64,000 nucleotides of DNA from Flavimaribacter sp024343425 (lineage in GTDB: Bacteria; Pseudomonadota; Alphaproteobacteria; Rhizobiales; Rhizobiaceae), in contig OZ245773.1 of assembly GCA_965227645.1 (NCBI GenBank), forward strand, positions 5,384,797 through 5,448,796, given 5' to 3'. Both the position numbers and the translations under genes were made by a program. The notes under the pieces were generated by a model. It worked only from the letters and a program-made list of their open reading frames with translations. It was not told where the DNA came from and ran no database searches. Positions 22,972 through 31,963 of the stretch are shown in pieces (position 1 is the first letter of the stretch; the number at the start of each line of letters is the position of its first letter).

Positions 22972-24078
22972 ATGAGCAGCGCAGAAAACAGGCCGGCGCC
23001 GAAGCCGGGCGTGATGGATATTGCAGCTTACGTGCCGGGCAAGGATTCCGCGCCCGGCGTTGCTAAGGTGTACAAGCTTTCAGCCAATGAGACGCCATTG
23101 GGACCGAGCCCGCACGTGGCCGGCGCGATGGCGACCGCTCTGGAGCATCCGGAGATCTATCCGGACGGCGGATCGACGAAACTGCGCGAGGCGATCGCTG
23201 CGCGGCACGGGCTGAACGCCGCCAATATCGTCTGCGGCAACGGTTCGGACGAATTGCTGGGACTTCTCTGCCAGACCTATCTCGCGCCCGGCGACGAGGG
23301 GATCGTCACGGAACACGGCTTTCTCGTCTACAAGATCCAGATCACCGCAGCCGGCGCGACGCCGGTAACCGTTCCGGAGACCGATCTGCGCGCCGATGTC
23401 GACGCGATCCTCGCCGCGGTGACGGAGCGCACCAGGCTCGTCTTCATCGCCAACCCGAACAATCCGACCGGCACCTATCTGCCGGCCGATGAATTGCGCC
23501 GTCTGCAGGCGGGACTGCCGGGCAACGTGTTGCTGGTGATCGACGCGGCTTACGCCGAATATGTGCGACGCAACGACTACGAGGCGGGCATCGAACTGGT
23601 TTCCGGCAGCGAAAACGTCGTCATGACCCGCACGTTTTCGAAGATCTACGGTCTTGCGGGTTTGCGTGTCGGCTGGATGTATGCGCCGCTGGCGGTCGCC
23701 GACGCCGTCAACCGGGTGCGCGGGCCGTTCAACCTGAACGCCGTCGCCATCGAGGCGGGGGCGGCTGCGATCGCCGATCGCGATCATGTGGACAAGGCCG
23801 TCGCCTATAATCTGCGCTGGATCGAGCGCCTGACGACGGAGATCGAGGCGCTGGGTTTGGGCGTCACGCCGTCGGTCGGCAATTTCATTCTCATTCATTT
23901 CGGCAATCAACCAGGCAAGTCTGCCGCGGATGCGGATGAATATCTCACCGCGCGCGGCCTCGTGCTGCGGCGGGTGACGGCCTATGGCTTTCCGGACGGC
24001 TTGCGCATGAGCGTCGGCACGGAAGAGGCCAACGAAGCGGTGATCGCCGCCCTGAAGGAATTCCTGGACAAGACATGA
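22972..24078 (+). CDS. hisC: Histidinol-phosphate / aromatic aminotransferase
   Basis: 368 residues, class I/II PLP aminotransferase of the HisC group: LSANETPLGPSP near the start, YPDGGSTKLREAIA, NPNNPTGTYLP, DAAYAEYV (PLP-binding Asp/Tyr), TRTFSKIYGLAGLRVGW with the Schiff-base Lys, and RMSVGTEEAN near the end. ATG 22972 is used; the long open frame upstream is antisense to the amidohydrolase. It overlaps tyrC by 4 bp (ATGA), so the pair is an operon, and the enzyme may serve both histidine and tyrosine/phenylalanine synthesis. Confidence 0.92.
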   Translation: MSSAENRPAPKPGVMDIAAYVPGKDSAPGVAKVYKLSANETPLGPSPHVAGAMATALEHPEIYPDGGSTKLREAIAARHGLNAANIVCGNGSDELLGLLCQTYLAPGDEGIVTEHGFLVYKIQITAAGATPVTVPETDLRADVDAILAAVTERTRLVFIANPNNPTGTYLPADELRRLQAGLPGNVLLVIDAAYAEYVRRNDYEAGIELVSGSENVVMTRTFSKIYGLAGLRVGWMYAPLAVADAVNRVRGPFNLNAVAIEAGAAAIADRDHVDKAVAYNLRWIERLTTEIEALGLGVTPSVGNFILIHFGNQPGKSAADADEYLTARGLVLRRVTAYGFPDGLRMSVGTEEANEAVIAALKEFLDKT

Positions 24079-25019
24079 CCACCAAGCAATTCGACAAAAT
24101 CGCGCTGATCGGCATCGGCCTCATCGGCTCCTCCCTTGCACGCGTCATCCGGCAGAGGGGGCTCGCCGGCACGGTCGCGATCGCCACCCGCTCGTCCGAA
24201 ACACTGGAGCGGGCGCACGATCTGGGGCTTGGCGACAGCTATACGACCTCCAGCGCGGAAGCCGTGCGCGACGCCGACCTGGTGATCGTCAGCGTGCCGG
24301 TGGGGTCGTCGGAGAAAGTGGCGCGCGAAATCGCAGGCGAACTGAAGGAAGGCGCGATCGTCACCGATGTCGGCTCGACCAAGGAATCCGTCGTCGAGCA
24401 GATGAAGCCGCATATTCCCGAACACGCGCATTTCATTCCCGGCCATCCGATCGCCGGAACGGAGCATTCCGGACCGGATTCCGGTTTCGCGACGCTGTTT
24501 GAAGGCCGCTGGTGCATTCTCACGCCGCTGCCCGGCACAGACGAGGAAGCGCTCCAGAAACTGACGACTTTCTGGGAGAGTTGCGGCTCGATGGTCGACC
24601 AAATGGATCCGCACCGTCACGACCTGGTGCTCGCCATCGTCTCGCACCTGCCGCAGATCATCGCCTACAACATCGTGGGCACCGCCGACGATCTGGAAAC
24701 CGTGACGGAATCGGAAGTCATCAAATATTCGGCCTCCGGCTTTCGCGACTTCACGCGCCTCGCCGCCTCCGACCCCACCATGTGGCGGGACGTCTGCCTG
24801 CACAACCGGGACGCCATCCTGGAAATGCTGGCGCGCTTTTCGGAAGATCTCGCCTCGTTGCAGCGCGCGATCCGCTGGGGCGACGGCGACAAGCTGTTCG
24901 ACCTGTTCAGCCACACGCGGCATATCCGCAAGTCGATCATCGAAGCGGGCCAGGACGTCGAGGCTCCCGATTTCGGCAGGCATCCGGAATATACGCCGGC
25001 GGAGAAGCGCGGCGGTTAG
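24075..25019 (+). CDS. tyrC: Prephenate/arogenate dehydrogenase
   Basis: 314 residues. N-terminal Rossmann fold with IALIGIGLIGSSLARVIR, then VSVPVGSSEKV, VTDVGSTKESV, HFIPGHPIAGTEHSGPDSG (active-site His), and a helical C-terminal domain with HDLVLAIVSHLPQ. Converts prephenate or arogenate to the tyrosine precursor with NAD(P)+. Translationally coupled to hisC. No ACT domain is present, unlike some feedback-inhibited TyrA enzymes. Symbol tyrC follows the cyclohexadienyl dehydrogenase name; tyrA would also serve. Confidence 0.9.
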   Translation: MTTKQFDKIALIGIGLIGSSLARVIRQRGLAGTVAIATRSSETLERAHDLGLGDSYTTSSAEAVRDADLVIVSVPVGSSEKVAREIAGELKEGAIVTDVGSTKESVVEQMKPHIPEHAHFIPGHPIAGTEHSGPDSGFATLFEGRWCILTPLPGTDEEALQKLTTFWESCGSMVDQMDPHRHDLVLAIVSHLPQIIAYNIVGTADDLETVTESEVIKYSASGFRDFTRLAASDPTMWRDVCLHNRDAILEMLARFSEDLASLQRAIRWGDGDKLFDLFSHTRHIRKSIIEAGQDVEAPDFGRHPEYTPAEKRGG

Positions 25020-25036
25020 CGACGATTTTCATCTAT

Positions 25037-25146
25037 GGCCACGCGGACGCGTGGCCACTGGATGCTGGATCAAGTCCGGCATGAGGGGAAATAATTGAAT
25101 TTGCGCCATGAAAACCCTCATTGCGGGCTCGACCCGCAATCCGGCA
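25037..25146. repeat. REPIN-like palindrome, isolated copy 6
   Basis: The outer hairpin differs in sequence but not in form (GGCCACGC-GGAC-GCGTGGCC). It is followed by CTGGATGCTGGATCAAG-TCCGGCATGAGG, a linker, and the inverted half CCCTCATTGCGGG-CTCGA-CCCGCAATCC. The compensated change in the outer stem indicates that base pairing, rather than sequence, is kept. It lies between convergent tyrC and the DUF2125 gene. Confidence 0.85.
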
Positions 25147-25239
25147 GCGCTGCGTCCTCGGCGCGCAAGAAGGAGAAGGTCCGTCGGATGTGGATATGCG
25201 CCCGGCTTGCGGTTTACGGCCCGTAGGCCGGGTCGGGGA

Positions 25240-26247
25240 TCAATATCGCCGCGGACGCAGCGGTGGAATGCGGCCCAGCGTGAAGAAGGCGACCTGCACC
25301 TTGCCGCGGCGGACCGTGACCGGGAGCTTGATTTCGCCGGTTCCGGACAGGGTGGACAGCACAGAACGGACGTTTTCGATGGCGCCGGTCGGGTCCGGCA
25401 CGCCGCGCGCAAGCTCCATGACGCCGGCGAGATCGCGGATGCTCAGGTCGAAGCGACCGTCGAGAAGGCCGCGCTGATCGATCGAGAACGGGCCTTCAAC
25501 GGCGATCCGGGCGCCATTGTCGAGGGCGACGACGAAGGTCTTCAACGAGCCGCTTGCGCCGATCCACGGATAATCCTGCGTTCGCTGCTGCCCCGAAAGG
25601 AGCCAGGCCCGATCGTCGACGCTGACGTCGAGATCGAGATCGAAGGCCGGCGCGTCGCCGGCGCCCGTTGCGAGCCGCGCGTTGCGCAGCATGGCCGCGA
25701 AATCGAGATTGTCGCCGTTCTGACGGGTGTGGAATTCGCTCGTATCCGTTGCGAGCGTCAGGTCGTCGGCGCCGTTCGTCAACACCGCCTGCGTGTCCTC
25801 GACGTGGACCGAGGCGCGGTCGAGCCCGTTGAGCCCGAAAACGGTGCTTGACTGCAGCGACCGCCATTCGAAGTCGGCGCGCTCGCCGCGCGGCGAGACG
25901 ATGGTGACCGGGCTGTCGAGTTCGGAGATGATGTGGTTGGGATTGTAGACCTGGGCGGCGGTGCGGAAGGCGCCCGCCGACATTTGCGAGGAATCGACTT
26001 CGCTGACCGCCGTCACCGAATTGCAGAACACGCCGAGGCGGAAGGGAAAGCCGCGCACTTCCATGTCTTCGCAGTCGGCCGCGACGCTGTTGAGCGACAG
26101 GTTGGCCAGCACCATCTCGCTGCGCGCCTTGACCTCGCCGGCAAGGTAGTGCCAGAGGCCGGCATAGCCGCCGAACAGCACAACGATAAAGATCGCAAGG
26201 TAAATGAGACGCCGGAGATACCGGCCGTCATTCTGCGAAGTTGTCAT
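25240..26247 (-). CDS. DUF2125-family envelope protein
   Basis: 335 residues. One N-terminal membrane segment (LIYLAIFIVVLFGGYAGLWHY), then a large periplasmic beta-rich part with LSLNSVAADCEDMEVRGFPF, RLGVFCNS and repeated short strands, as in DUF2125 proteins of Hyphomicrobiales. The function is unknown; a periplasmic lipid- or envelope-related role is inferred from the fold type only. ATG 26247 follows GGAGAA; the longer frame is antisense to chaC. Confidence 0.85.
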   Translation of the reverse strand: MTTSQNDGRYLRRLIYLAIFIVVLFGGYAGLWHYLAGEVKARSEMVLANLSLNSVAADCEDMEVRGFPFRLGVFCNSVTAVSEVDSSQMSAGAFRTAAQVYNPNHIISELDSPVTIVSPRGERADFEWRSLQSSTVFGLNGLDRASVHVEDTQAVLTNGADDLTLATDTSEFHTRQNGDNLDFAAMLRNARLATGAGDAPAFDLDLDVSVDDRAWLLSGQQRTQDYPWIGASGSLKTFVVALDNGARIAVEGPFSIDQRGLLDGRFDLSIRDLAGVMELARGVPDPTGAIENVRSVLSTLSGTGEIKLPVTVRRGKVQVAFFTLGRIPPLRPRRY

Positions 26248-26300
26248 TGTTTCTCCAGCCAATACTTCAATTCGCCTGCGTTTCGAATTATGTGACGGAT

Positions 26301-26831
26301 ATGGACGATTTTTGGGTCTTTGGCTACGGGTCGCTGATGTGGCGGCCAGGTTTCGAGTTTCGCGAGGCGCAGCGCGGACGGATCTACGGATACCGGCGCG
26401 CGCTGTGCATCCACTCATTCATTCACCGCGGCACGCCCGAGCGGCCGGGGCTGGTGCTCGGTCTCGACCGGGGCGGCTCCTGCACAGGGATGGCATTCAA
26501 GGTCCGCGGGGAGGATCATGAGGAGGTGGTCGCCTATCTGCGCGCCCGTGAAATGACCAACAAGGTCTATATGGAGCGCCAACTGCCGGCCTATCTTGCA
26601 AATGGCGAGCAGGTGGAGGCCCTGTCCTTCGTGACGGACCGCGCGCATCCGCAATACGCCGGCGCGCTGGAGATCGAAGAGGCGGCGCATCGCGTCGCGG
26701 TGTCTGAAGGCCAGTCAGGCCACAACGCCGACTATGTGCTGAGCACCGTCAGGCATCTCAGGGAAATGCGGATTCGCGATCACTTGCTGGAGGCGGTGGC
26801 CGAACGGCTGGAGCCCGTCAGTTCCTCGTAG
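26301..26831 (+). CDS. Gamma-glutamylcyclotransferase, ChaC-like
   Basis: 176 residues with FGYGSLMWRPGF (the gamma-glutamylcyclotransferase substrate loop) and the catalytic-type Glu region in YLRAREMTNKVYMER, plus the ISVSEGQSG-like HNADYVLSTV end typical of ChaC. It splits glutathione to 5-oxoproline and Cys-Gly. Cytoplasmic. Its last 52 bp overlap the 3' end of the convergent plsC gene. Confidence 0.87.
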   Translation: MDDFWVFGYGSLMWRPGFEFREAQRGRIYGYRRALCIHSFIHRGTPERPGLVLGLDRGGSCTGMAFKVRGEDHEEVVAYLRAREMTNKVYMERQLPAYLANGEQVEALSFVTDRAHPQYAGALEIEEAAHRVAVSEGQSGHNADYVLSTVRHLREMRIRDHLLEAVAERLEPVSSS

Positions 26832-27589
26832 CGTTTGCGCGCCGTCTCGGACAGCGGCAGATGCGGCTGTTCCTTGATGGTTTTGACCAACAGCTCGTCG
26901 GTCGCGGATTCGGTGACCTCGACCAGTTTTTCGAGAAAGGCGTCAGGCTTCATGCCCGGCTGGATCGGCTCCAGAAAGCGGACATGAATGTGGCCTGGGT
27001 AGCGGATGAACTTGCGCCGCGGCCAGAACAGGCCCGGGACCATGGCGACCGGCACGACCGGAACCTGGAGCTGGTCGTAGAGCCGAGCTATGCCGAATTT
27101 GTAGACCGGTTCGGCGCCGACCGGGCGTCGCGTGCCTTCCGGATAGATGATGAGCTGGCGGCCGTCCGCCATCTGCTTGCGGGTGCGCTCGAGCACCGCC
27201 GGCATGACGCTGGATTTGGCGCCGCGATCGATCGGCACCATCTGCATCTTGACGACGTACCACCCGAAGAGCGGGATCCAGGTGAGTTCCCGCTTAAGAA
27301 TGTAGAAGGGGTCGTCCAGGTGCGGCAGCAGCGCATAGGCGTCCCAGAAGGACTGGTGTTTCGGCGCGATGATATAGGGCCCGTCGGGCAGGTTCTCGAG
27401 ACCTTCTATCGAGTAGTCCGTTCCCACGATGACCTTGAGCAGCCAATGGTTTGATCGCACCCAGTTTTTCGGAATCACCCAGGCGTTTTTCCGGCGCATC
27501 AGGAAATAGGCCGGTGAAAAAATGATCATTTGGACAATCAGGTTCAGATAGAAGGCCAGATTGAACAGCATGGAGCGGAGCAGGATCAT
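26780..27589 (-). CDS. plsC: 1-acyl-sn-glycerol-3-phosphate acyltransferase
   Basis: 269 residues. One N-terminal membrane helix, then the acyltransferase motifs H78QSFWD83 (H-x4-D), a FGWYVVKMQMVPIDRG segment, and E151-G-T-R154 followed by PVVPVAMVPG. Forms phosphatidic acid from lysophosphatidic acid at the inner membrane. Directly downstream of the ydcF-like gene (7 bp gap), in the conserved order ftsE-ftsX-ydcF-plsC on the minus strand. Confidence 0.92.
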   Translation of the reverse strand: MILLRSMLFNLAFYLNLIVQMIIFSPAYFLMRRKNAWVIPKNWVRSNHWLLKVIVGTDYSIEGLENLPDGPYIIAPKHQSFWDAYALLPHLDDPFYILKRELTWIPLFGWYVVKMQMVPIDRGAKSSVMPAVLERTRKQMADGRQLIIYPEGTRRPVGAEPVYKFGIARLYDQLQVPVVPVAMVPGLFWPRRKFIRYPGHIHVRFLEPIQPGMKPDAFLEKLVEVTESATDELLVKTIKEQPHLPLSETARKRYEELTGSSRSATASSK

Positions 27590-27596
27590 GGGTGAT

Positions 27597-28349
27597 CTAA
27601 TCCGTCACCGTGGCCTGCGAGTCAATGCCGCGGGCGGTCGGCCGTCCGGAGGCGTGGGCGACGGAGCGCAGGAACTCGCCGGCGACGTCCGATCCCGTCG
27701 CCAGCCGCAATCGTGCAATCAGATATTTTGCATATTCCTCGACCAGCGGACGCCACAGCGCCGGCTTGCGCACCCAGTCGTAATTGCGGAACTCGTCGGG
27801 TATCACGGGGTAGGGGATGAATTCGACATCCTCGTCCAGACGGCGCAGTTCGATCAGGCTGCGCGGCATGTGATCGCTGCTGGTGACGACGATGATGCGC
27901 TCAAAGCCGTTGTCTCTCGCCCACTGGCTGACCTCGAGGGCGTTGCCCTCGGTGTCCAGCGCATCGTGGCCGATATCCACGCAGCACTCGAACAGCGCCG
28001 GTTCCGTGGAGGTCAATTGGCGGATCTGCTCAGCCGTGGTGCTCGGATAGACGCCGGAGATCAGCAGCCGTTCGGCCATCCCCTGGTCGAGAAGGTCGAG
28101 CCCGTGTTCGATACGGTGGCTTCGCCCCGTCAGGACGACGATGCCGTCGGCTTCCGCGATGTCCGCCGGCGGCGTGACGGATGTGATCTCGCTGGAAAAC
28201 CGGAAAAAGCCGCCGATCAGAACGCCGAATCCCAGCACGACGATCCATAGGGCGATGACCGTCAACGCGCGCAAACCGCGCCGCAGCCTGCCGGGCTTTT
28301 TTGGCGCTGGCTGGTCTTCCAGTTCAGGATCCTTGTTTTCGACGTCCAT
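27597..28349 (-). CDS. YdcF/ElyC-family (DUF218) membrane protein
   Basis: 250 residues with one N-terminal span (VIALWIVVLGFGVLIGGFF) and a periplasmic DUF218 domain: ADGIVVLTGRSHRIEHGLDLL, ERLLISGVYPS, and FERIIVVTSSDHMPRSLIELRR. ElyC/SanA relatives act in envelope and lipid-carrier metabolism. ATG 28349 is chosen over further upstream in-frame starts because it begins just before a charged leader and the span. Co-directional with ftsEX and plsC. Confidence 0.85.
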   Translation of the reverse strand: MDVENKDPELEDQPAPKKPGRLRRGLRALTVIALWIVVLGFGVLIGGFFRFSSEITSVTPPADIAEADGIVVLTGRSHRIEHGLDLLDQGMAERLLISGVYPSTTAEQIRQLTSTEPALFECCVDIGHDALDTEGNALEVSQWARDNGFERIIVVTSSDHMPRSLIELRRLDEDVEFIPYPVIPDEFRNYDWVRKPALWRPLVEEYAKYLIARLRLATGSDVAGEFLRSVAHASGRPTARGIDSQATVTD

Positions 28350-28473
28350 GACGATGCCGCAAATGTGTTTCAGAGAATTGTACGCGCTTTTGCGCAGTGT
28401 CAATGAACAATGACCGCTTTGGCCGCCGAAGACCGCCACAGCGCGGCCTGCGCGACGTTTGGCGCTTGTCCGG

Positions 28474-29463
28474 CTACAGGACGTGACCGGGGTTGGAGCG
28501 GATCAGGTCGATTTCCCGAATCGTTCTCATCACGGTGATTCGCGTGGTCAGCGCCGTGAGAAAGGCGATGATGATGACGATCGCGACGATGCCGACATAG
28601 CCGCCGGGCCCCACCGAGAAACCGCCGAACAGGGCGTTCGTCTGGTCCGATTGCGGGGTGGCGAAATTGTTGTTGGCCCAGACGCCCGCCGCCGCGAAGA
28701 TGATCGCCGCCGCGATGCCGCCGGCGGTCGCGCCCTTCAGGGCGATGATGAAGAAATGACGCTGAAAGTGCGATGCGACGAAACCAGCCTCCGCGCCGAC
28801 GAAATGCAGCACTTCGACGATGTGGTGATTGCCCGACAGTGCGCCGCGGGTCGCGAAGATCACCGTCAGCACTGTCGCGGCGAAGACGAGCAGCAGGATG
28901 CATATGCCGATCAGCGTCGTGGTGTTGGCCATGGCGACCAGCCGGTTCACCCAGGTGCGGTGGTCGTCGAGGTAGACGTTAGGAAGGGCTTGCGTCAACG
29001 CCGTGCGCATCGCCTGGAAGTCCGGCGGCGCATCCTCGTCGATCGTGACGATGACCAGACGCGGCACGGGAAGTTCGTCCAGGTCGAGACCCTCGCCGAG
29101 CCAGGGCTCCAGGAGGCGCGAGGTCTCGTCGTCATTGACGATCGTGGCGTCGGTCGCGCCGTCGAAACCGATTGCGATCCGGCGCGCGGTCTCGAGCGCC
29201 TGCTGCATGTCGAGACCGTCCTGCGGCTTGATCTGAATAGTCACTTCCCGCGAAATGTCGCTCTGCCAGGTGTTCGCGGTGTCCTGGACGAGAATGACCG
29301 CGCCAAGCGTGAGGCTGGCCAGAAACGACATGATCGAAATCACGAACATGAGCGAGCGGCCGGCGATGTTTGCCGCCGGAACAATGGGCCCCGTTGGCCG
29401 AAGAACGATCTGCCGGGGCTGCCTTGCGCCGGTTCCGCCGGATGGAGCGCCGCCGTCAGTCAT
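28474..29463 (-). CDS. ftsX: Cell division ABC-type protein FtsX
   Basis: 329 residues with four membrane spans: one near residue 45, then a ~115-residue periplasmic loop (QIKPQDGLDMQQAL ... LPNVYLDDHRTW), and three spans from about residue 165. This is FtsX topology. With FtsE it relays cytoplasmic ATP hydrolysis to periplasmic peptidoglycan hydrolases at the septum. The start is taken at ATG 29463, overlapping the ftsE stop by 8 bp. Confidence 0.92.
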   Translation of the reverse strand: MTDGGAPSGGTGARQPRQIVLRPTGPIVPAANIAGRSLMFVISIMSFLASLTLGAVILVQDTANTWQSDISREVTIQIKPQDGLDMQQALETARRIAIGFDGATDATIVNDDETSRLLEPWLGEGLDLDELPVPRLVIVTIDEDAPPDFQAMRTALTQALPNVYLDDHRTWVNRLVAMANTTTLIGICILLLVFAATVLTVIFATRGALSGNHHIVEVLHFVGAEAGFVASHFQRHFFIIALKGATAGGIAAAIIFAAAGVWANNNFATPQSDQTNALFGGFSVGPGGYVGIVAIVIIIAFLTALTTRITVMRTIREIDLIRSNPGHVL

Positions 29464-30115
29464 AAATATCCAGTCGTCCATGCGACAGGATCATGCGACG
29501 GGCGTCGATCTGGTCCATCAGCGACAGATCGTGGGTGGCGATGACGACGGCCGTGCCGAGCTTGTTCAGCTCCATGAAAAGCCGCAGCAGACGGCGCGCC
29601 AGCGGCGCGTCGACATTGCCCGTCGGCTCGTCGGCGAGCAGGATTTCCGGCTGATCGATCAGGGCGCGGGCGATCGCCGCGCGCTGCTTCTCTCCGCCGG
29701 ACAGAATGGGCGGCAAAACATTCATCCGCTCACCAAGACCAACCCATTTGAGCAATTCGATGACATCGGTGCGGTAGGTGGATTCCTCGCGGCCCCGCAC
29801 CCGAAGCGGCAAGGCGACGTTTTCATAGGTCGTCAAATGATCGAGAAGCCGGAAATCCTGGAAGACGATGCCGATGCGCCGGCGCAAGAGCGGCAGTTCC
29901 TGCGGGTCGATGGTGGCGATGTCCCGGTCGAAGATGCGGATGAAGCCGCGGGTCGGCTGCAGCGACAGGAACAGAAGCCGCAACAGCGTTGTCTTTCCTG
30001 CGCCGGAAGGGCCGGTGAGAAACTGGAACGAGCGCTGCGGAATGTCGAAGGTCAGATCGCGCAACACTTCCGGGCCCATGCCGTAGCGCAGTCCAACATT
30101 GTCGAAATGGATCAA
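29456..30115 (-). CDS. ftsE: Cell division ATP-binding protein FtsE
   Basis: 219 residues. Walker A GPSGAGKT 35-42, signature LSGGEKQR, Walker B ILLADEPTGNVD, switch His in VIATHDLSL. First gene of the leftward ftsEX block. Its start is 127 bp from the divergent gene at 30243, with a GTTAACC...GGTTTACC inverted repeat between them (about 30203-30222) that could be a shared operator. Confidence 0.94.
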   Translation of the reverse strand: MIHFDNVGLRYGMGPEVLRDLTFDIPQRSFQFLTGPSGAGKTTLLRLLFLSLQPTRGFIRIFDRDIATIDPQELPLLRRRIGIVFQDFRLLDHLTTYENVALPLRVRGREESTYRTDVIELLKWVGLGERMNVLPPILSGGEKQRAAIARALIDQPEILLADEPTGNVDAPLARRLLRLFMELNKLGTAVVIATHDLSLMDQIDARRMILSHGRLDIYD

Positions 30116-30242
30116 GTCAGCAGCCTCCCTGCCCGGGTTGCCCTATGCGCTGTTTGGTAATCGTTTTGCCGGTTGTTGTGAAAAGACAAGGGTTTCGTAT
30201 TTGTTAACCGTATCGGTTTACCGTCCTGCAAGGAAGGAGCCG

Positions 30243-30683
30243 ATGTCGGGATACCTTCCGGGAACGGGATCGCCTGACAAGCTAATGCAATACAGCCACG
30301 GCGCCGGTCAATACGATCGCAGCTTTAATGTGGAAAATTCCGGTTCGGCTGCCCATGGTCGCGGTCGGCGTCGGCCGTTCGACGACCGCGCAACGGCCGG
30401 TTCGAACGCTACAGATGTGATTGACGCCGAATTCGTGCACATAGACGATAATGGCTCCGTGGTGGAAGTTTTTACCTCTGACGCTGTGAGACCGGTTTCG
30501 CCGAGTGATTTTTTCGAAAGACGCGCACATGGCGCAGGTTCGCCCGCAGACGCCGCCCCGGTCGGGTTGCCGAAGCATTTCGGCCTGCTCGACCGGTTGA
30601 GCCCTGCGGGATTTGGCGCGCTGGTGGGGCTCGCTTCCCTTTGCGTCTTCTGGTTCTTCGGCGGATACGCGCTGTTGCAGTAA
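30243..30683 (+). CDS. Conserved hypothetical protein with C-terminal membrane anchor
   Basis: 146 residues. A disordered, Gly/Arg-rich first half and a VIDAEFVHIDDNGSVVEVF segment are followed by a single hydrophobic helix at the very C-terminus (FGALVGLASLCVFWFFGGYALL). The tail-anchored layout suggests an inner-membrane protein with a cytoplasmic head. I do not recognise the family. GGAAGGAG lies 5 bp before ATG 30243. Divergent from ftsE. Confidence 0.7.
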   Translation: MSGYLPGTGSPDKLMQYSHGAGQYDRSFNVENSGSAAHGRGRRRPFDDRATAGSNATDVIDAEFVHIDDNGSVVEVFTSDAVRPVSPSDFFERRAHGAGSPADAAPVGLPKHFGLLDRLSPAGFGALVGLASLCVFWFFGGYALLQ

Positions 30684-30809
30684 GCCTTCATTAACCATGT
30701 CTTTTGCGGCTGACGGTCGAATGTTGGGAAAGACGGCGGCGAAACGGTTTCAAATCCTTTGCAATTCATGTAGCTAGCAGCTTCGTCAAACTGTTACGGG
30801 GCTCCACGC

Positions 30810-31352
30810 ATGCCGGTCGTACGCGGAAAGAACATCGACATTCTCTATAGCGCGGAAGCCATTCACGCGCGCAATCTCCAGCTTGCGCAGGAAATTTCGA
30901 CGGTTCCGAAGAACGATCTCCTGGTGATTTCGATCCTCAAGGGCTCCTTCATCTTCGCCGCCGACCTGCTGCGCGCCCTGCACGAAGTCGGTCTTGCGCC
31001 GGAAGTCGAGTTCATAACCCTTTCGAGCTACGGCAAGGGGACGACCAGCCGCGGCGTCAAGATCATCAAGGACATCGATAGCGACGTGAAAGATCGTTCG
31101 ATCCTGCTGATCGACGATATCCTGGAATCCGGAAACACGCTGCGTTTTGCGCGCGACCTGATGTTCGAGCGCGGCGCCAGAGATGTCTCGATCGCCGTTC
31201 TTCTCGACAAGCGGTCGCGTCGCCAGGGCGAACTCGACGCCGACCATGTCGGTTTCGAATGCCCGGACTATTTCGTGGTCGGCTACGGCATGGACGTCGC
31301 CTATGCGTTCCGCGAACTGCCCTTCGTCGGCGTGGTCACCGGCGACGCCTGA
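30810..31352 (+). CDS. hpt: Hypoxanthine phosphoribosyltransferase
   Basis: 180 residues, type I PRTase: the PRPP motif ILLIDDILESGNT at residues 98-110, the flexible loop around SSYGKGTTSRG, and the purine-binding KRSRRQGELDADHVGF ... DYFVVGYGMD end. Salvages hypoxanthine (and often guanine). A CtrA-like half-site TTAACCAT is seen at 30691-30698 upstream, weak evidence for cell-cycle control. Confidence 0.93.
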   Translation: MPVVRGKNIDILYSAEAIHARNLQLAQEISTVPKNDLLVISILKGSFIFAADLLRALHEVGLAPEVEFITLSSYGKGTTSRGVKIIKDIDSDVKDRSILLIDDILESGNTLRFARDLMFERGARDVSIAVLLDKRSRRQGELDADHVGFECPDYFVVGYGMDVAYAFRELPFVGVVTGDA

Positions 31353-31544
31353 GCGGCTTTGGGCAGCCGCCAACCAAACGTTAATCATGTTGATCGATAG
31401 GCCGCGCGAAAAGCCGCCTGCGCGGGGTTGAAACCCGCTTCGTTTACCCGCCGACAAGATTTGGATGTTTTGCTGTTTCCCACAAGAGGCAACAGGAAGC
31501 CCGTTTGGCGACGACGGCTCCAAAGACAATCAGGTAGGTATGGC

Positions 31545-31907
31545 ATGGCAAGAATTCTGATCGCGGAAGACGAGGACGCGCTTCGGCGCTTCGTGAGCCG
31601 CGCCCTGCAGATGGACGGACATGAGGTGGTGGAAGTGGCTGACGGCGCAGAAGGCCTGCACTGCCTGCGCGACGGCGAACGCTACGACCTGTTGCTTTCC
31701 GATATCCGCATGCCGGAACTGGACGGCATTGCGCTCGCCCATACGGCGGCGCTGGAGTTTCCGGGAACGAAGATCCTGCTGATGACGGGCTTCGCCGAAC
31801 AGCGCGAGCGCGCCGACAATCTGGCGCGCATCGTCGTCGACGTCGTGCCGAAACCATTCAGCCTTCCCGACATTCGTTATGCGGTGGCCGAAGCGCTGTC
31901 GCACTGA
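31545..31907 (+). CDS. cpdR: CpdR-type single-domain response regulator
   Basis: 120 residues, receiver domain only: acidic pocket E8-D9-E10, phospho-acceptor Asp53 in LLSDIRMPELDG, switch Thr81 in LLMTGFAEQ, and Lys103 in VPKPF. The sequence and location (after hpt) match CpdR, which when unphosphorylated primes ClpXP for cell-cycle-regulated proteolysis, downstream of CckA-ChpT. Start ATG 31545; the longer frame upstream is not supported. Confidence 0.9.
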   Translation: MARILIAEDEDALRRFVSRALQMDGHEVVEVADGAEGLHCLRDGERYDLLLSDIRMPELDGIALAHTAALEFPGTKILLMTGFAEQRERADNLARIVVDVVPKPFSLPDIRYAVAEALSH

Positions 31908-31963
31908 CGCCAGTTCGGCCAGCGGCCGAAACGCTGCCCGCCCGGTCGCCGCAAGCGACCTGT

